This document shows positions 19,558-20,721 of a stretch of 20,721 bases of DNA, in pieces. The translations under genes were made by a program, and so were the position numbers. The stretch is from positions 1-20,721 of the forward strand of contig CBDTTW010000035.1 of NCBI GenBank assembly GCA_965363675.1. The letters run 5' to 3'. Origin of the DNA: CBDTTW01 sp965363675. Its GTDB lineage: Bacteria > Bacteroidota > Rhodothermia > Rhodothermales > DASSAV01. The notes beneath the pieces are model-generated. The model searched no databases, was not told the DNA's origin, and was given only the letters and a program-made list of their open reading frames with translations. Every line of letters starts with the position of its first letter. The first letter of the stretch is position 1.

Positions 19558-20447
19558 CGCCCCCTGTCTACATCACCCCCGAATATCTCAAGGCCACCCT
19601 CGGCCGCGCCCTTGCCGAAGACGTAGGCGCGGGCGACGCTACGAGCCTTGCCACCGTGCCCGCCGCCCGCGAGGCTTCGGCGCGCTTCCTGGCGAAGGAT
19701 ACGGGCGTGCTGGCGGGCCTGGCCGTGGCCGAAGAGGTGTTCCACCTCGTCGATCCCGGCCTCAAGGTCCGCTGGAGCGCCGCCGACGGCGACCCGGCGG
19801 CCTCGGGCGCCGTCTTCGGGCGCGTCGAGGGGAACGCGCGCAGCATCCTGACGGCCGAGCGCCTGGCGCTCAACCTGGTGCAGCGCATGAGCGGCATCGC
19901 CACGCTCACGGCGCGCATGGTGGAGGCGGTGCAGCCGTACGCCGCCAAAATCCTCGACACGCGCAAGACGGCGCCCGGCCTGCGGCTGCTCGACAAGTGG
20001 GCGGTGCGCCTGGGCGGCGGCGAGAACCACCGCATCGGGCTCTACGACATGATCCTCATCAAGGACAATCACATCGCGGCGGCCGGGGGCGTGGCCGAAG
20101 CCCTGCGGGCCGCCGAGGCGTACCGGAAGGCCGAGGCGCCGAACCTGAAAATCGAGATCGAGGCGGCTACGCTCGAACAGGTAGACGAGGTGATGGCTCT
20201 CGGCATCGCCGACATGATCCTGCTCGACAACATGGCGCGCACCGCTCCCGACGAGACGCTGGATTGCCGGATGCTGCTCGAAGCGGTCACGCGGGTGCGC
20301 CGCCGCATCCTGACGGAGGCTTCGGGCAACGTCACCCTGGCGAACGTCGGCGCGATAGCGGCCACCGGCGTCGATGCCATTTCGTGCGGCTTCCTGACGC
20401 ACTCGGCGGCGGCCTTCGACGCCTCGCTGAAGATCGAGCTGGTCTGA
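19554..20447 (+). CDS. nadC: Nicotinate-nucleotide pyrophosphorylase (carboxylating), quinolinate phosphoribosyltransferase
   Basis: A 297-residue cytoplasmic enzyme of de novo NAD synthesis: quinolinate plus PRPP gives nicotinate mononucleotide, CO2 and pyrophosphate. Signature segments are EDVGAGDAT (22-30), SILTAERLALNLVQRMSGIA (97-116), DTRKTAPGLR (135-144) with the substrate-binding Arg/Lys, GGGENHRIGLYDMILIKDNH (154-173), EIEA (201-204) and LLDNM (223-227). Length is standard. The start overlaps the thioesterase stop by four bases. nadA and nadB are not nearby. The stop lies 4 bp from the end of the convergent rlpA-like gene, leaving no room for a terminator between them. Confidence 0.97.
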   Translation: MTPPVYITPEYLKATLGRALAEDVGAGDATSLATVPAAREASARFLAKDTGVLAGLAVAEEVFHLVDPGLKVRWSAADGDPAASGAVFGRVEGNARSILTAERLALNLVQRMSGIATLTARMVEAVQPYAAKILDTRKTAPGLRLLDKWAVRLGGGENHRIGLYDMILIKDNHIAAAGGVAEALRAAEAYRKAEAPNLKIEIEAATLEQVDEVMALGIADMILLDNMARTAPDETLDCRMLLEAVTRVRRRILTEASGNVTLANVGAIAATGVDAISCGFLTHSAAAFDASLKIELV

Positions 20448-20451
20448 GGCG

Positions 20452-20721
20452 CTAGCGCTGCACCAGCTCGACGGTGACCGGGGCGGTGCCCCGCCGGAGC
20501 ATGCCGATCTTTTCGGCGGCGCGGCGCGATACGTCGATGATCCGGCGGGCGTGGAACGGCCCCCGGTCGTTGACGCGCACCACGATGGAGCGGCCGTTGC
20601 GCGTGTTGGTGACCTTGACGCGGCTGCCGAGCGGGAGGGTGGGGTGGGCGGCCGTCAGGTCGGCCGGGTCGAACGCCTCGCCGCTGGCGGTGCGGCGGCC
20701 CTGGAACTTGGCGGCGTAGTA
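20452..20721 (-). CDS. rlpA: RlpA-like septal ring lytic transglycosylase, C-terminal part (runs off right edge)
   Basis: The last 89 codons of a gene that enters from the right edge on the minus strand. The visible part is most of the double-psi beta-barrel (DPBB) domain of RlpA: FQGRRTASGEAFDPADLTAA (6-25), AHPTLPLGSRVKVTN (25-39), RNGRSIVVRVNDRGPFHARR (41-60) and IIDVSRRAAEKIGM (61-74). RlpA cleaves naked glycan strands of peptidoglycan near the septum. The first DPBB strand (normally ASWYG) is cut at the edge, leaving only YYAAKF, and any signal peptide or lipobox lies outside. The protein ends just after the barrel, so there is no C-terminal SPOR domain, as in short RlpA forms. Confidence 0.93.
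   Translation of the reverse strand, partial: YYAAKFQGRRTASGEAFDPADLTAAHPTLPLGSRVKVTNTRNGRSIVVRVNDRGPFHARRIIDVSRRAAEKIGMLRRGTAPVTVELVQR

Overview
The window is a GC-rich bacterial chromosome segment. It is dominated by one long, minus-strand, respiratory gene cluster of about 13.8 kb (14100 down to 278). The cluster encodes a complete alternative complex III (ActA to ActF, a quinol:cytochrome c/HiPIP oxidoreductase unrelated to bc1), then a single-pass protein of unknown function, a SCO-type copper chaperone, and a four-subunit caa3 cytochrome c oxidase (CoxB with fused cytochrome c, CoxA, CoxC, CoxD). The fused ActB, the A2-type YSHP motif in CoxA, the order Act-SCO-caa3 and the general lack of Shine-Dalgarno sequences best fit Rhodothermota/Bacteroidota (Rhodothermales-like, aerobic). 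That taxonomic call is an inference from gene content; no rRNA gene is present to confirm it.

Layout. 1-174 (-): start of a small membrane protein that runs off the left edge. 211-247: strong rho-independent terminator ending the cox operon. 278-4239 (-): coxD, coxC, coxA, coxB. 4389-5225 (-): SCO family protein. 5269-6060 (-): fibronectin-III-like single-pass membrane protein. 6074-14100 (-): actF, actE, actD, actC, actB, actA. 14101-14425: the largest non-coding gap, with a candidate act promoter and a weak hairpin after the next gene. 14426-15841 (-): MATE family exporter. 15842-15961: divergent promoter region. 15962-20447 (+): a GT2 glycosyltransferase fused to a degenerate polyprenyl-phosphate sugar-transferase module, then accA, a hotdog-fold acyl-CoA thioesterase and nadC, closely spaced like an operon. 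20452-20721 (-): 3' end of an rlpA-like gene that runs off the right edge.

How the parts work together. ACIII oxidises menaquinol and passes electrons through its Fe-S clusters (ActB) and c-hemes (ActA, ActE) to the cytochrome c domain of CoxB, then CuA, heme a and the heme a3-CuB site of CoxA, where oxygen is reduced. The SCO protein would deliver copper to CuA. Placing the oxidase directly behind ACIII fits the physical ACIII-oxidase supercomplexes known in this lineage. The right-hand genes are cell-envelope and core metabolic functions (glycan synthesis, malonyl-CoA formation, NAD synthesis, septal peptidoglycan) with no evident link to respiration.

The two least explained items are the FnIII/membrane protein between actF and the SCO gene, and the glycosyltransferase fused to a sugar-transferase domain that seems to have lost its catalytic core. 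I saw no tRNA, rRNA, CRISPR array, transposase or phage gene.
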